The notes below the pieces were generated by a model that was not told where the DNA came from, searched no databases, and saw nothing but the letters and a program-made list of their open reading frames with translations. 64,000 nt of DNA. It comes from Faucicola sp902506225 (GTDB lineage Bacteria > Pseudomonadota > Gammaproteobacteria > Pseudomonadales > Moraxellaceae). A program made the position numbers and the translations under genes. This document shows positions 43,432-52,103 of the stretch, one piece after another (the stretch's first letter is position 1; every line of letters starts with the position of its first letter). The DNA is taken from NCBI GenBank assembly GCA_902506225.1, contig LR733345.1, forward strand, positions 992,001 to 1,056,000, given 5' to 3'.

Positions 43432-45279
43432 TTAAGCAATACGTTGTCTTAACGCTACCGCACGTTCTACCAATGCCGTGTTGTTACTGTCTTTGATTTC
43501 ATCAAGCAAGCGTTTGGCACTGTCGTATTCCCCTAAATTCACATACTGTTCTGCCAAATCTACGTTTAACGTATCTGTGTCGATATCCTTAATCACATCG
43601 AGTATCGCTGATAAATCTTCAACAACTGGTGCTGTTGTTGGGCTTGCGTTATCTGCCACCGATGTCGTTTCAAGACTAGCGGTTGGGGTTGTAGTTGTCT
43701 GATTAGTTGCTTGAGTATCTGCGTCATCAAAAGATAAATCAATCAAGTAATCTGATGGGGTAGGCTCAGTAACCAAGACATTTGACGTAGCGTCTTGCGC
43801 TTTGGTCGTGTCATCGTCTAACGCAAAATCAAACATATCATCTGAGATAAGTAGCGTATCAGATTGGCTAGGAGCTTTAACTTCTCTAGGAGCTTTGACT
43901 TCTGCCAAGTCAACAACAGGCTCAGCGACTGATGGGGTGGCAGGTGGGGCTAATGTGGCTGCTTCTGCTTGGCGTAGTAATTCATCATCCAAATCAAACG
44001 ATGCAATATCTGTGGCTTCATCACTTGCAACCGGTACAGAAGTCGCTGCATCGGAAAATAGATTGTTAGATGCTTTAGTATCTGACGCGTCAAAGCTTAA
44101 GTCGGCTTCTGTAGTAACGTCATTGGTTGGAGTAACCGCTGGCTCCGCGTTCAAATCAAAGTCGAAATCAAACTCATCTGCGATGTTGTTGTCAGCGCTC
44201 GGTGCAGCCGTTGGGCTCGTTAACATTGGTTCTACAGCAGTAGCGGTAGGTGTTGATTGCGTCTCTGGTAAACTAAAGTCAAAATCAAAATCAAAATCGC
44301 TGTCGCTAATAGCCTCGTTATTGACCTTACTTGCCAAAGTGGTGGTTACAGGTTCATCTATCGGCGCAAAAATTTCGGTAGGCGATTCTAGGACAGGGGC
44401 AGCGACAGTCTCAGCGGTCGCGGGCTGTTTGCTAGGCAGATCAAAATCAAAATCGTCAAAAGTTAACTCATCTGATTGTGATTGCGCCGCGGTAGTCTCA
44501 GTAGTAGGCTCAGTTGCAGTGGTGACAGGTGTAGGTTTGGTTTCAGGCACATCGAGTGCAAAGTCAAAATCTAACTCATCATCGGCATTGCTGTTAACAC
44601 CATCAACTGGGGTTACTGACTGTGCCGCTTCAGTGACACTAAGCATGGCAACCTGTAAAGTGCTGTTGATGGCTGGCTTATCACTGTCTTGTTTAAAACC
44701 TGGCAAATCAAAATCAAGTCCATCTGATTCAACCGCTTCAGCGGTATGGGTCATCGCTGCGCTGCGTGCAGTTATCGATTGTTCTTCATCTACCAGCATT
44801 TTTAGGTTATTGGCTTGGGTGGTGAGATCAGCATCGTTCAGTGCCAATACTTCTGAGTAGAAGGTATTAAAGTGCTGATAATCTTTAGCCAAGGCATAGC
44901 TATTAAGTAAAGTAAAATTCAACCCGCTATGTGAGGGATGATTTTTTAGCGCGCGACGTAACGTTGTGATAGCACCATCATAGTCTTGGTTTTGAATCAA
45001 TTGCTCAGCCGCTTGTAACTCATGCTGCGCACTCTCGGCGGTATTGAGAGTTTGAGCAGTCTGCAAAGTCGTTTGCGGTAGGTCAGGTGCAGCTTGGGTT
45101 GGCGTCTGCGATTGACGTTGCAGTTCTAGTTCGCGCTGCTGCTCAGCCAAGGTTTTTGGACGTTTGACTTGGGTCTGAGTAGCAACCGTTGTCTGGCTTT
45201 TACCTTTCTTCATTAAGAAAACGCCAGCAACAATTACCAAAATCACTACTGCTGCGATACCTATCATTATCGGATCCAT
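43432..45279 (-). CDS. fimV: FimV C-terminal part (membrane anchor, acidic domain, TPR-like FimV domain)
   Basis: This 615-residue protein begins with a membrane anchor (MIGIAAVVILVIVAGVFLM) and basic residues. A TPR-like segment (AAEQLIQNQDYDGAITTLRRALKNHPSH) follows, then about 350 residues of acidic low-complexity sequence with repeated DELDFDFxLD-type blocks, and it ends in the conserved FimV C-terminal domain DVDLAEQYVNLGEYDSAKRLLDEI-like sequence. FimV organises the cell pole for type IV pili, twitching and cAMP signalling. It has its own GGTGAAAG ribosome binding site, 145 bp after the N-terminal gene. In Pseudomonas both halves are one protein. Confidence 0.82.
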   Translation of the reverse strand: MDPIMIGIAAVVILVIVAGVFLMKKGKSQTTVATQTQVKRPKTLAEQQRELELQRQSQTPTQAAPDLPQTTLQTAQTLNTAESAQHELQAAEQLIQNQDYDGAITTLRRALKNHPSHSGLNFTLLNSYALAKDYQHFNTFYSEVLALNDADLTTQANNLKMLVDEEQSITARSAAMTHTAEAVESDGLDFDLPGFKQDSDKPAINSTLQVAMLSVTEAAQSVTPVDGVNSNADDELDFDFALDVPETKPTPVTTATEPTTETTAAQSQSDELTFDDFDFDLPSKQPATAETVAAPVLESPTEIFAPIDEPVTTTLASKVNNEAISDSDFDFDFDFSLPETQSTPTATAVEPMLTSPTAAPSADNNIADEFDFDFDLNAEPAVTPTNDVTTEADLSFDASDTKASNNLFSDAATSVPVASDEATDIASFDLDDELLRQAEAATLAPPATPSVAEPVVDLAEVKAPREVKAPSQSDTLLISDDMFDFALDDDTTKAQDATSNVLVTEPTPSDYLIDLSFDDADTQATNQTTTTPTASLETTSVADNASPTTAPVVEDLSAILDVIKDIDTDTLNVDLAEQYVNLGEYDSAKRLLDEIKDSNNTALVERAVALRQRIA

Positions 45280-45424
45280 CTTTCACCTCATCGTTACGGT
45301 AGATAGTGATCATTAGGGCATAGCAAGATATAAGCTACCGCTTTATGCGACTAATGAATCACCACAAATTTGTTGTACGGTATGAAATGACACAGCACAC
45401 AGGCAATATCATCCACGCGCTGTA

Positions 45425-46891
45425 TTATTTTTTGTTTAACTCTTTTAAGCGTTTTTCTAATTGCGCAAGCTTGGTGTTTTGTATTTTCAAGCGATTTTCA
45501 GCACCCACTAAGTCTTGATTGAGTTTGTTAACTTTAGTGGCTTGCTGGGCGGTGGCTTGGCGTTTTTGCTGCACTTGAGCCGCCACTTGGGATGACATCC
45601 CTTTGCTTACCTTGTTCTTAGTACTCTGACCTTGTACTGAACCATTGGTATGATTAGGTGCGATGATGGTCATTTCAGATTTTTTAGTCGCTGCGTATGG
45701 ACGCGGTGTTTTTTGTGCTTTAAGTGTCTTTTTTGTCGTTTTTGCGGTGGCTGGTTGTTTGGCAGCAGATTTTGGTGCGATGACAGATTTTTTGCTTACG
45801 ACACGTCTTTTATTTTGAAGATATTGTTGTCGCGCTTTATTGGCTGATTTTATCCCAATTTGTGAAGGGACTACTTTGTATTTTGGGATTTGTAATTGGG
45901 TATTGGCGACAAGTTTGTCTGGGTCATTATCGGGGAACGCGGTCGGGTTGGCTGCCATGATGTCTGCCATGACTTGATCCACACCTTTGCGGTTTGCCGC
46001 TGCGATATTACTGGCGATGGTCCAAAGGTTGTCATTGCGCTGTAGTGTATAAGTGGTTGTCTCTCCCGTGATTTGGGGGTTTTTGGCGCCATACTTAGAT
46101 GTGGATTTGGATTTGGATTTGTCTGAAGATTGGTTGCCATAACTAGCGGCTGGGCTTGGCAGTTGATTGTCTGCGGCGCTTGTTTGGATGGGGTTTTGCA
46201 TTTGTGGCGCAGCTGGCGTATAGATAGCGCCATTTGGCTGAACAGTTCGAACCGTTCGCGTCTCTTGGATGCGCAAGTTGTCACTGTTTTCGCTAACCAC
46301 CGTCATTGGGGCAGCGCCAGCGGGCATGCCAGTTGTAGGTAAATTAGGCGGCAGCTGGTTGATGGTGGTTGATGGCAACGTTACCGCCTGCATGGGCATA
46401 GCGTCAGGCGACAGAACAGGCAACTGCACAGGATTGGCCGAACCTATGACGATGTTTTGCGCCGGTGATTGAAAAGCCGTGGTATTGGCTTGCGTGGTGA
46501 TTTTTTGTGCGCTGTCGATGGGCATCAACAAGGTTTTTGGCAGCGTTTTGGTCACGCCATTTTCCGTGATATTGAGCACCACATCGGTAAATGGGGCATT
46601 AATCGCACGTTTGGTGGTCAATACAATCTGACCGCCATTGCTACTGGTTGGGACAAATTTGATTTGAATATCGGCATCTTTTGACAAGCCTAGCTGGCGA
46701 TACACATCAGCTTGGGCGACTTTGACAGAAAAAGTTCTTGGATTGATATCACTGACATTAATACTGGCGTTTAAAGGTTGGTTTTGTTGGGTTTGTACAT
46801 ACGTATCGCCAATATTGACGGCATAAGCGACAATGGGAAGCGATAAGGGAAAACCCAATACCAAGTGTACAGAGTATTTTTGCCAAGACAT
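45425..46891 (-). CDS. fimV: FimV N-terminal part (periplasmic, LysM domain)
   Basis: This 488-residue exported protein has a signal sequence (LVLGFPLSLPIVAYA), the FimV/HubP N-terminal domain NIGDTYVQTQQNQPLNASINVSD with KVAQADVYRQLGL, and a LysM peptidoglycan-binding domain at about 275-335 (YTLQRNDNLWTIAS ... LQIPKYKVV). The C-terminal 60 residues are a Lys/Gln-rich coiled coil ending KLAQLEKRLKELNKK. There is no transmembrane anchor at its end, unlike standard FimV. AAGGA precedes the ATG. It is upstream of and co-directional with the C-terminal gene, so the two form one operon. Confidence 0.85.
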   Translation of the reverse strand: MSWQKYSVHLVLGFPLSLPIVAYAVNIGDTYVQTQQNQPLNASINVSDINPRTFSVKVAQADVYRQLGLSKDADIQIKFVPTSSNGGQIVLTTKRAINAPFTDVVLNITENGVTKTLPKTLLMPIDSAQKITTQANTTAFQSPAQNIVIGSANPVQLPVLSPDAMPMQAVTLPSTTINQLPPNLPTTGMPAGAAPMTVVSENSDNLRIQETRTVRTVQPNGAIYTPAAPQMQNPIQTSAADNQLPSPAASYGNQSSDKSKSKSTSKYGAKNPQITGETTTYTLQRNDNLWTIASNIAAANRKGVDQVMADIMAANPTAFPDNDPDKLVANTQLQIPKYKVVPSQIGIKSANKARQQYLQNKRRVVSKKSVIAPKSAAKQPATAKTTKKTLKAQKTPRPYAATKKSEMTIIAPNHTNGSVQGQSTKNKVSKGMSSQVAAQVQQKRQATAQQATKVNKLNQDLVGAENRLKIQNTKLAQLEKRLKELNKK

Positions 46892-47276
46892 AAAAAATCC
46901 TTGCTGAAGGTATCATAGCCTAGTTAGGGGTGTTAAAAAATGCCTACTTGTGTGGTCGCATGGTAGTCAATATACCGACAGGCAATATTCAAACATCGAA
47001 TTAATCGATAGTCCAACAACTTGACAAAAGCTTCAGTCAAATTATCTGCTCAACTTTACACTTTTTGTCCAAAACTCTCAATAGTCTGACTCGCTTATTA
47101 TTGGCATAAAGCTTGGGATAAAGCCCGCTGTTGGTAGCAATTTACGCGTGGATTGATGCTTGGCTAATGACGCTGAGCTATTAATACCCTGATAATGGCA
47201 ATCCCTGTCTACTGGTCATGGCGTTTTTTAGGGGTAAATAACGGATTAACAACTTCAGGTTTATGCATTCAGGCAT
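46892..47276. other. Intergenic region upstream of fimV
   Basis: This is a 385-bp gap between fimV and the asd terminator. I see no gene, repeat or clear operator. The fimV promoter must lie here. Confidence 0.5.
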
Positions 47277-47306
47277 AAAAAAACACGCCCTAATCAGCGT
47301 GTTTTT
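47277..47306 (-). terminator. Intrinsic terminator after asd
   Basis: A 10-bp perfect stem AAAAACACGC / GCGTGTTTTT with an 8-nt loop is followed by T residues on the minus strand. Confidence 0.85.
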
Positions 47307-47322
47307 AGAACAAACCTTGGGT

Positions 47323-48465
47323 TTATAATTGATTGCGGATAATTGCAAGTGTGCGGCGTAGTGGCTCTGCCGCGCCCCATAACAACTGATCGCCCACAGT
47401 AAAGGCGGATAAATATTCGCCACCTAGATTCATCTTACGAAGACGACCTACGGCGACTTTAAGGGTGCCAGTGACCGCGACAGGAGTTAAACGCTCAACG
47501 CTTGCTGCTTTGTCATTTTCTACCACATCTAGCCACTCATTGCCACTGTTACGAAGCGCAGCTTCAATTTCTTCCAGAGGGATGTCTTTTTTTAGTTTGA
47601 TGGTCAAGCCTTGTGAGTGACAACGCATGGCACCGATACGCACGCAGATACCATCAATCGGCACAATGTTTGCATTAGTCTTGTCTGCATCATTGCCTAA
47701 AATTTTGTTGGTTTCAACACAGCCTTTCCATTCTTCTTTTGATTGCCCATTTTCTAGTTGTACATCAATGTATGGAATTAAGCTACCAGCAAGCGGTGCA
47801 CCAAAGTATTGTTTTGGGAATTCGCTGCTACGTTGTAATTCGGCTACTTTACGGTCAATATCTAAAATTGCGCCTGCAGGGTTATTAAGTTCGTCTGCGA
47901 CGCCATCATGGATGTAGCCCATGCCTTTGATAAGCTCACGCATGTTGTTGGCGCCCGCACCACTTGCCGCTTGGTAAGTCATTGCAGATACCCATTCAAC
48001 CCAATCGCGTTTGAACAGCTCGCCAATCGCCATCAACATCAAAGATACCGTACAGTTACCACCGATAAAGTCTTTTTGACCATTTTTGATAGCGTTGTCA
48101 ATGACATTGCGGTTGACTGGGTCTAGGACAATGATGCTATTGTCAGTCATACGTAGGGTGCTTGCTGCATCAATCCAGTAACCGGTCCAACCTTTATCAC
48201 GTAACGGTTGATGGACTTCTTTAGTATAGTCACCGCCTTGACAGGTAATAATGGCGTCGCAAGCCGCTAAAGCCGCTAAGTCATGCGCATCTTCAAGCTT
48301 GCTAGGGGCAATGCCATTTGGAGTAGGGGCATCGCCACCGGCATTACTGGTAGAGAAAAACACGGGGGTAATCCCTTCAAAGTCGTTTTCATCTATCATA
48401 CGTTGCATTAATACCGAACCGACCATTCCACGCCATCCGACCAAACCTACGCGTAGCTGACTCAT
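47323..48465 (-). CDS. asd: Aspartate-semialdehyde dehydrogenase
   Basis: This enzyme reduces aspartyl phosphate to aspartate semialdehyde, a branch point for lysine, diaminopimelate, threonine and methionine. The 380-residue protein has the NADP-binding GLVGWRGMVGSVLMQRM, the catalytic cysteine in GGNCTVSLM (Cys138) and the active-site histidine region RIGAMRCHSQGLTIKL. AAGGG lies 7 nt ahead of the ATG. It is monocistronic, with its own terminator. Confidence 0.96.
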   Translation of the reverse strand: MSQLRVGLVGWRGMVGSVLMQRMIDENDFEGITPVFFSTSNAGGDAPTPNGIAPSKLEDAHDLAALAACDAIITCQGGDYTKEVHQPLRDKGWTGYWIDAASTLRMTDNSIIVLDPVNRNVIDNAIKNGQKDFIGGNCTVSLMLMAIGELFKRDWVEWVSAMTYQAASGAGANNMRELIKGMGYIHDGVADELNNPAGAILDIDRKVAELQRSSEFPKQYFGAPLAGSLIPYIDVQLENGQSKEEWKGCVETNKILGNDADKTNANIVPIDGICVRIGAMRCHSQGLTIKLKKDIPLEEIEAALRNSGNEWLDVVENDKAASVERLTPVAVTGTLKVAVGRLRKMNLGGEYLSAFTVGDQLLWGAAEPLRRTLAIIRNQL

Positions 48466-48768
48466 GATAACCCTTCCTTACTGTAAACAAAATAAAATAA
48501 ATAGTGCAGAAAATCCACATTGATTTTTCAATTAGTAACCTGTTACCTTGCCTGTATTTGTAAGGTTTTGCAAGTGAATTTTTTTTTACATGGGGCATCT
48601 ATTTAGCTATAGATGGTAGGCTGATAGCGATGTCAGGGTAAAAAATAGCGTTTGGCAACACAACTGCAATTTATCAGCCGTATTTTTGCGGCTACTATAT
48701 CGCCATGCTAATGATAACAAGCTAATATTGACCAACGTGAAATGCAATATAACATGAAAGGATAGACA
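48466..48768. other. Divergent region between asd and the EEP-family gene
   Basis: No gene was seen in 303 bp. A GTAAC-CT-GTTAC palindrome sits at 48535-48546, 70 bp upstream of the asd start; it could be an operator but there is no other support. Confidence 0.45.
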
Positions 48769-49899
48769 ATGACGCTGTTGTTACAGTTGCTAGCAGGTTT
48801 TGTGGTTTTTGCAACTTTTTGGGCAACCATCCCTAGGTTTGAATGGTGGTTTAGGGTTGCCGATTTTCCCAGAAATCAATTGATTTTTTTGGGGGTGGTG
48901 GCGCTCATTGGCTTACTTTGGCTGGGCGCTTTTGACAGTCGTTGGCAGATGGGATTGATTTTACTGCTCATTATTGCGCTCGTTATGCAAGCGTACATGG
49001 TGTTGCCTTATACGTTTTTGTGGAAGAAACAAGTGCAAACGGCAAAGCCAAAATCACGCGATTATCAAGTGAAATTGTTGGTTGCCAATGTGTTGACGAC
49101 CAATCCAAATAAACAAGCTTTGATTGACCTTATCCATACCCATCAACCCGATATTGTATTGACGCTCGAAACTGACCAAGCGTGGCAAGACGCTTTAAGC
49201 CCCATTGAGGCTGACTATCCATTTAACGTCAAAGTGCCACTCGATAACTTGTATGGTATGCATTTGTACTCAAAGCTTGAGCTTATCAATCCCCAAGTAA
49301 AATATCTGGTGGTGGATGATATCCCATCGATTCATACCCAAGTTCGCCTAGCCATGGGAAAGGTTGTTTGGCTATACTGCTTGCACCCCATGCCACCGAG
49401 TCCAACCGAAGCCGATAAATCGGTGACACGGGATGCAGAGCTGTTAATGGTAGGCAAACACATCAACGCCAACGACTTGACGGTGATTGTTGCAGGTGAT
49501 CTCAACGATGTGGCGTGGTCGCATACCACACGCATGTTCCAGCGTATCTCAGGACTACTAGACCCCCGTATTGGGCGCAAATTCATCAATACCTTTCATG
49601 CCAGTTACCCATTTTTGCGCTGGGCGCTTGACCATGTTTTCCACAGCAATCACTTCACGCTGGTATCAATGGCGCGTATGCCGAACATTGGCTCCGACCA
49701 TTTCCCCGTGCTCACTACTTTACAATATGAGCCTGAAGTCATGGATGAGCAGCCTGAACCTTTGCCAAGCATCGCCGATCACCAAGAGGCGAAAGAAACC
49801 ATCAAAGAAGGGATCAAAGAAGGCGAAAAACTATCGGAAGCTCAGCGTGATAGCGCTAATGATGCTAGCAAAGTATTGAAGGGCGCATTAGAAAGCTAG
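48769..49899 (+). CDS. Membrane-anchored endonuclease/exonuclease/phosphatase-family protein
   Basis: This 376-residue protein has three N-terminal transmembrane helices (about 3-20, 33-50, 60-83) followed by an EEP-fold domain. The domain shows LLVANVLTTNPN, the metal-binding glutamate in DIVLTLETDQAWQ, the catalytic VAGDLNDVAWS and RWALDHVFHSNHF, and the terminal GSDHFPVL. It is of the YafD-like type. The substrate (phosphodiester or sphingomyelinase-like) is unknown. The C-terminal 40 residues are an acidic, Lys-rich tail. It is the gene upstream of the small RNA locus. Confidence 0.83.
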   Translation: MTLLLQLLAGFVVFATFWATIPRFEWWFRVADFPRNQLIFLGVVALIGLLWLGAFDSRWQMGLILLLIIALVMQAYMVLPYTFLWKKQVQTAKPKSRDYQVKLLVANVLTTNPNKQALIDLIHTHQPDIVLTLETDQAWQDALSPIEADYPFNVKVPLDNLYGMHLYSKLELINPQVKYLVVDDIPSIHTQVRLAMGKVVWLYCLHPMPPSPTEADKSVTRDAELLMVGKHINANDLTVIVAGDLNDVAWSHTTRMFQRISGLLDPRIGRKFINTFHASYPFLRWALDHVFHSNHFTLVSMARMPNIGSDHFPVLTTLQYEPEVMDEQPEPLPSIADHQEAKETIKEGIKEGEKLSEAQRDSANDASKVLKGALES

Positions 49900-49921
49900 A
49901 AGCGGGCAAGGTAAAACTGCA

Positions 49922-49939
49922 TGTAAGCATTTGCTTACA
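49922..49939 (+). promoter_or_regulatory. GacA-box (upstream activating sequence)
   Basis: TGTAAG-CATTTG-CTTACA is an exact match to the TGTAAG-N6-CTTACA consensus for the GacA/UvrY response regulator upstream of rsmX/Y/Z genes in pseudomonads. Its centre lies about 65 bp upstream of the predicted transcription start, the spacing seen for those promoters. The match is seen; binding is inferred. Confidence 0.8.
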
Positions 49940-49983
49940 ACAGATTCCGCCTTTTGCGGCTAGTAACCAACCGTGCAACAAAC

Positions 49984-49989
49984 TACAAT
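49984..49989 (+). promoter_or_regulatory. -10 element of the Rsm-like small RNA
   Basis: TACAAT is a good -10 hexamer with no matching -35 (CTAGTA at 17-nt spacing), as expected for an activator-dependent promoter. Predicted start is about 49996. Confidence 0.6.
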
Positions 49990-49995
49990 GAACTC

Positions 49996-50138
49996 ATCAA
50001 CACAAGGATGATACCAAGGAATGGTAGTGTTGAGACGCTCAGGATGAGTAATATCATGGAAAGCCAATAATAATAACATAGTTGACATGAAGTGCCCTAA
50101 AACCCAAGTCTATTGCCCTAAGACTTGGGTTTTATCTT
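49996..50138 (+). ncRNA. RsmX/Y/Z-like CsrA-sequestering small RNA (predicted)
   Basis: This predicted transcript of about 140 nt has four GGA motifs at 50006, 50018, 50042 and 50058 (AAGGAT, AAGGAA, CAGGAT, ATGGAA). Two fall in hairpin loops: TACCA-AGGAA-TGGTA (50012-50026), nested in the stem CAACAC / GTGTTG (49998-50003 with 50027-50032), and CTC-AGGAT-GAG (50038-50048). An unpaired A/U-rich AATAATAATAACAT follows, which could bind Hfq, then a strong terminator. With the GacA box this is the layout of CsrA/RsmA-titrating RNAs. No protein-coding frame is apparent. The start, length and function are predictions. Confidence 0.78.
50099..50138 (+). terminator. Intrinsic terminator of the Rsm-like small RNA
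   Basis: A 12-bp perfect stem AAAACCCAAGTC / GACTTGGGTTTT with an 11-nt loop is followed by TATCTTTTTT. No annotated gene reads into it other than the predicted small RNA. Confidence 0.88.
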
Positions 50139-50237
50139 TTTTGGTACTTATCAATCATAATCTAGCATAGTCTAGTTACCTTGTTTTGGCTATTTAAATG
50201 CAAACTCTGCAAGGCTTGTGGCGGATTTATTTTCACG

Positions 50238-50325
50238 ACTATCAAATAGTCGCTGTCGATAGTCACAGTTACCAAATAATAACCACCAAATAGTAGTCAC
50301 CAAAATAATAGTCACCAAATAGTCG
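50238..50325. repeat. Imperfect 13-16 bp repeats upstream of rpe
   Basis: Five diverged copies of a unit like AGTCACCAAATAAT follow in a row: ACTATCAAATAGT, AGTCACAGTTACCAAATAAT, AACCACCAAATAG, TAGTCACCAAAATAAT and AGTCACCAAATAGT. They lie 60-150 bp before rpe. This is too irregular for a CRISPR and is more likely slippage. Confidence 0.7.
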
Positions 50326-50385
50326 AAGTTTTTTAAAATAATCTTTGCTAAAATATCCGCACTTTTTAATCAAAGCTGACGGACA

Positions 50386-51144
50386 ATGATGATGAACCAG
50401 TCTGAAATTCTTGAAGACTCACCTAAACAAGCCCCTAACAACTTTGCCCATCCCAACAATGATAGCCAATTTTTGATTGCCCCTTCGATTTTATCGGCAG
50501 ATTTTGCCCGTTTGGGCGAGGAGGTCGAGAAGGTTATCGCCGCAGGTGCGGACGTGGTGCATTTTGACGTGATGGACAATCATTATGTCCCAAATCTGAC
50601 CTTTGGTAGCATGATTTGTCAGGCGCTGCGGGATTATGGGGTAACTGCGCCGATAGATGTGCACTTGATGGTGTCACCGGTTGATAGTATGATTGAGCAG
50701 TTCTTAAAAGCGGGCGCTAGCATCATTACCTTTCACCCAGAAGCCACGCAACATGTCGATCGCTCTTTACAACTCATCAAAGATGGGGGCGCTGACTGTG
50801 GACTGGTGCTGAATCCTGCCACGCCGCTACACTATCTAGACTATGTGATGGATAAAGTTGACCAGATTTTATTGATGAGTGTCAACCCAGGGTTTGGGGG
50901 GCAAGCATTTATTGATGGCACTATCAAAAAAATTGAAGCGGTGCGCGAAATGATTAGGCTATCGGGTCGCAATATTCGCCTTGAAGTCGATGGCGGTATC
51001 AAAGCTAGTAATATTCGTGCGGTTGCCGAAGCAGGGGCTGATATGTTTGTCGCAGGTTCAGCGATATTTAACCAACCTGATTATCGCCAAGCGATTGATG
51101 CGATGCGTGCTGAACTGGCATTGGTCAGTCGCTTGCCAGTTTAA
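50386..51144 (+). CDS. rpe: Ribulose-phosphate 3-epimerase
   Basis: This pentose phosphate enzyme interconverts ribulose 5-phosphate and xylulose 5-phosphate. The 252-residue TIM barrel shows IAPSILSADFARLGEEV, the metal-binding HFDVMDNHYVPNLTFG, DVHLMV, the HPEAT segment, LLMSVNPGFGGQAFI and the C-terminal LEVDGGIKASN. An N-terminal tail of about 28 residues before the barrel is longer than in E. coli (225). Three consecutive ATG codons start the frame; only a weak GGAC precedes them, so the tail may not be translated. Confidence 0.94.
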   Translation: MMMNQSEILEDSPKQAPNNFAHPNNDSQFLIAPSILSADFARLGEEVEKVIAAGADVVHFDVMDNHYVPNLTFGSMICQALRDYGVTAPIDVHLMVSPVDSMIEQFLKAGASIITFHPEATQHVDRSLQLIKDGGADCGLVLNPATPLHYLDYVMDKVDQILLMSVNPGFGGQAFIDGTIKKIEAVREMIRLSGRNIRLEVDGGIKASNIRAVAEAGADMFVAGSAIFNQPDYRQAIDAMRAELALVSRLPV

Positions 51145-51179
51145 ATGCTCCACAAGCAATGATACACAAGGAAATTGGT

Positions 51180-51488
51180 ATGGACGTTCAATCCCCGTCT
51201 TTAGTACCCAAAGGGCTGACAATTGGACTGGCAATATTTGCGGTGTTGCTAGGGTTGGCAGGTTTTGGGTTTAGGTTGATGTTTGGCGATAGTTTATCAT
51301 CAATGCTGCCCTCACTGGTGAGTACCATTGCGATTTTTTGGCTCGGTATTCCACTGGCTTTTGTCGTGGGCTCAAAGGTGTTAAATCGCTACTCAGGGCG
51401 TGCACCGATTCAAAATCGCAATGCATTAACCTTGGGTTTGTTATTTAGCTGTGTGGCGATGCTATGGATGATGGCGGCATATTCGTAG
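51180..51488 (+). CDS. Small integral membrane protein of unknown function
   Basis: This 102-residue protein has three hydrophobic helices (LTIGLAIFAVLLGLAGFGF, TIAIFWLGIPLAFVVG, TLGLLFSCVAMLWMMAA). The start MDVQSPS was chosen over an upstream in-frame ATG because AAGGAAA is correctly spaced from it. It lies 35 bp behind rpe, possibly in its operon. I do not recognise a family. Confidence 0.65.
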   Translation: MDVQSPSLVPKGLTIGLAIFAVLLGLAGFGFRLMFGDSLSSMLPSLVSTIAIFWLGIPLAFVVGSKVLNRYSGRAPIQNRNALTLGLLFSCVAMLWMMAAYS

Positions 51489-51597
51489 CGGTTCGTTCGG
51501 CGAGTCGGCACCCCAAGACATTAACGCTAAAAATTGATGCTACAAATTGACGCTACAACTGATACCAATCCCCAATAATTATTTAGGAATTTATTGA

Positions 51598-51918
51598 ATG
51601 GCATTGCCACATTATACTAAGCAAGAATTATCGATTTATCCCAGCAATCTTCCAAAAGGCTTAATCAACACACTGATAGTTGCTTGCTTGCTGTTAGGGT
51701 TGGCGGCTTTACGTAGCAGCAAGGGAATGCAAGGCTGGCTCAATGTCATCGAAAATTGGGTGTTTATGCTATTGTGGATTCCGCTTGCCGTCACCCTTTG
51801 CGCATTACCTTTTAAGTTACGGGATGACAGTTTTGAGCTTAAATTGGCGTATTATCTCGGTATGTTTGTGGCATTTTTATTTGTAATTAATAAACTTCGC
51901 TATTGGCATACCATTTAA
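51598..51918 (+). CDS. Small integral membrane protein of unknown function
   Basis: This 106-residue protein has three transmembrane helices (LINTLIVACLLLGLAAL, WVFMLLWIPLAVTLCALPF, LAYYLGMFVAFLFVI). AGGAATT precedes the ATG. It is a neighbour and perhaps distant relative of the preceding membrane protein in size and topology, but no sequence motif links them. The function is unknown. Confidence 0.65.
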   Translation: MALPHYTKQELSIYPSNLPKGLINTLIVACLLLGLAALRSSKGMQGWLNVIENWVFMLLWIPLAVTLCALPFKLRDDSFELKLAYYLGMFVAFLFVINKLRYWHTI

Positions 51919-52103
51919 ATATGACGAGTTAGGACAATAGTTAATAGCTAAAAGTTTTGCGCAATATTTTTTTTGACCGATGAATTTTTAGGCTTAGCCA
52001 ACGCTAACATGCTTGAATTTTTAAACAGTTGCAATCATAGTAGTGCTATATTTACTTTTTATAGGCAGGCTGTTATTGATAAACAAGCTGTTAAGGCGTA
52101 TAG

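Noticed and set aside
43802..44860. A 352-codon open frame on the plus strand, Ser/Lys/Val-rich
   Set aside because: It is antisense to the acidic repeat region of the fimV C-terminal gene. The repeated Asp/Phe codons read as SKSKSK in reverse, so it is a composition artefact.
49948..49960. CCGC-CTTTT-GCGG hairpin as a terminator of the EEP-family gene
   Set aside because: The stem is 4 bp and no T run follows. It lies between the GacA box and the -10 and is more likely incidental.
50238..50325. Spaced short repeats that might be a CRISPR
   Set aside because: The units are 13-16 bp, irregular, and lack constant spacers and cas genes.
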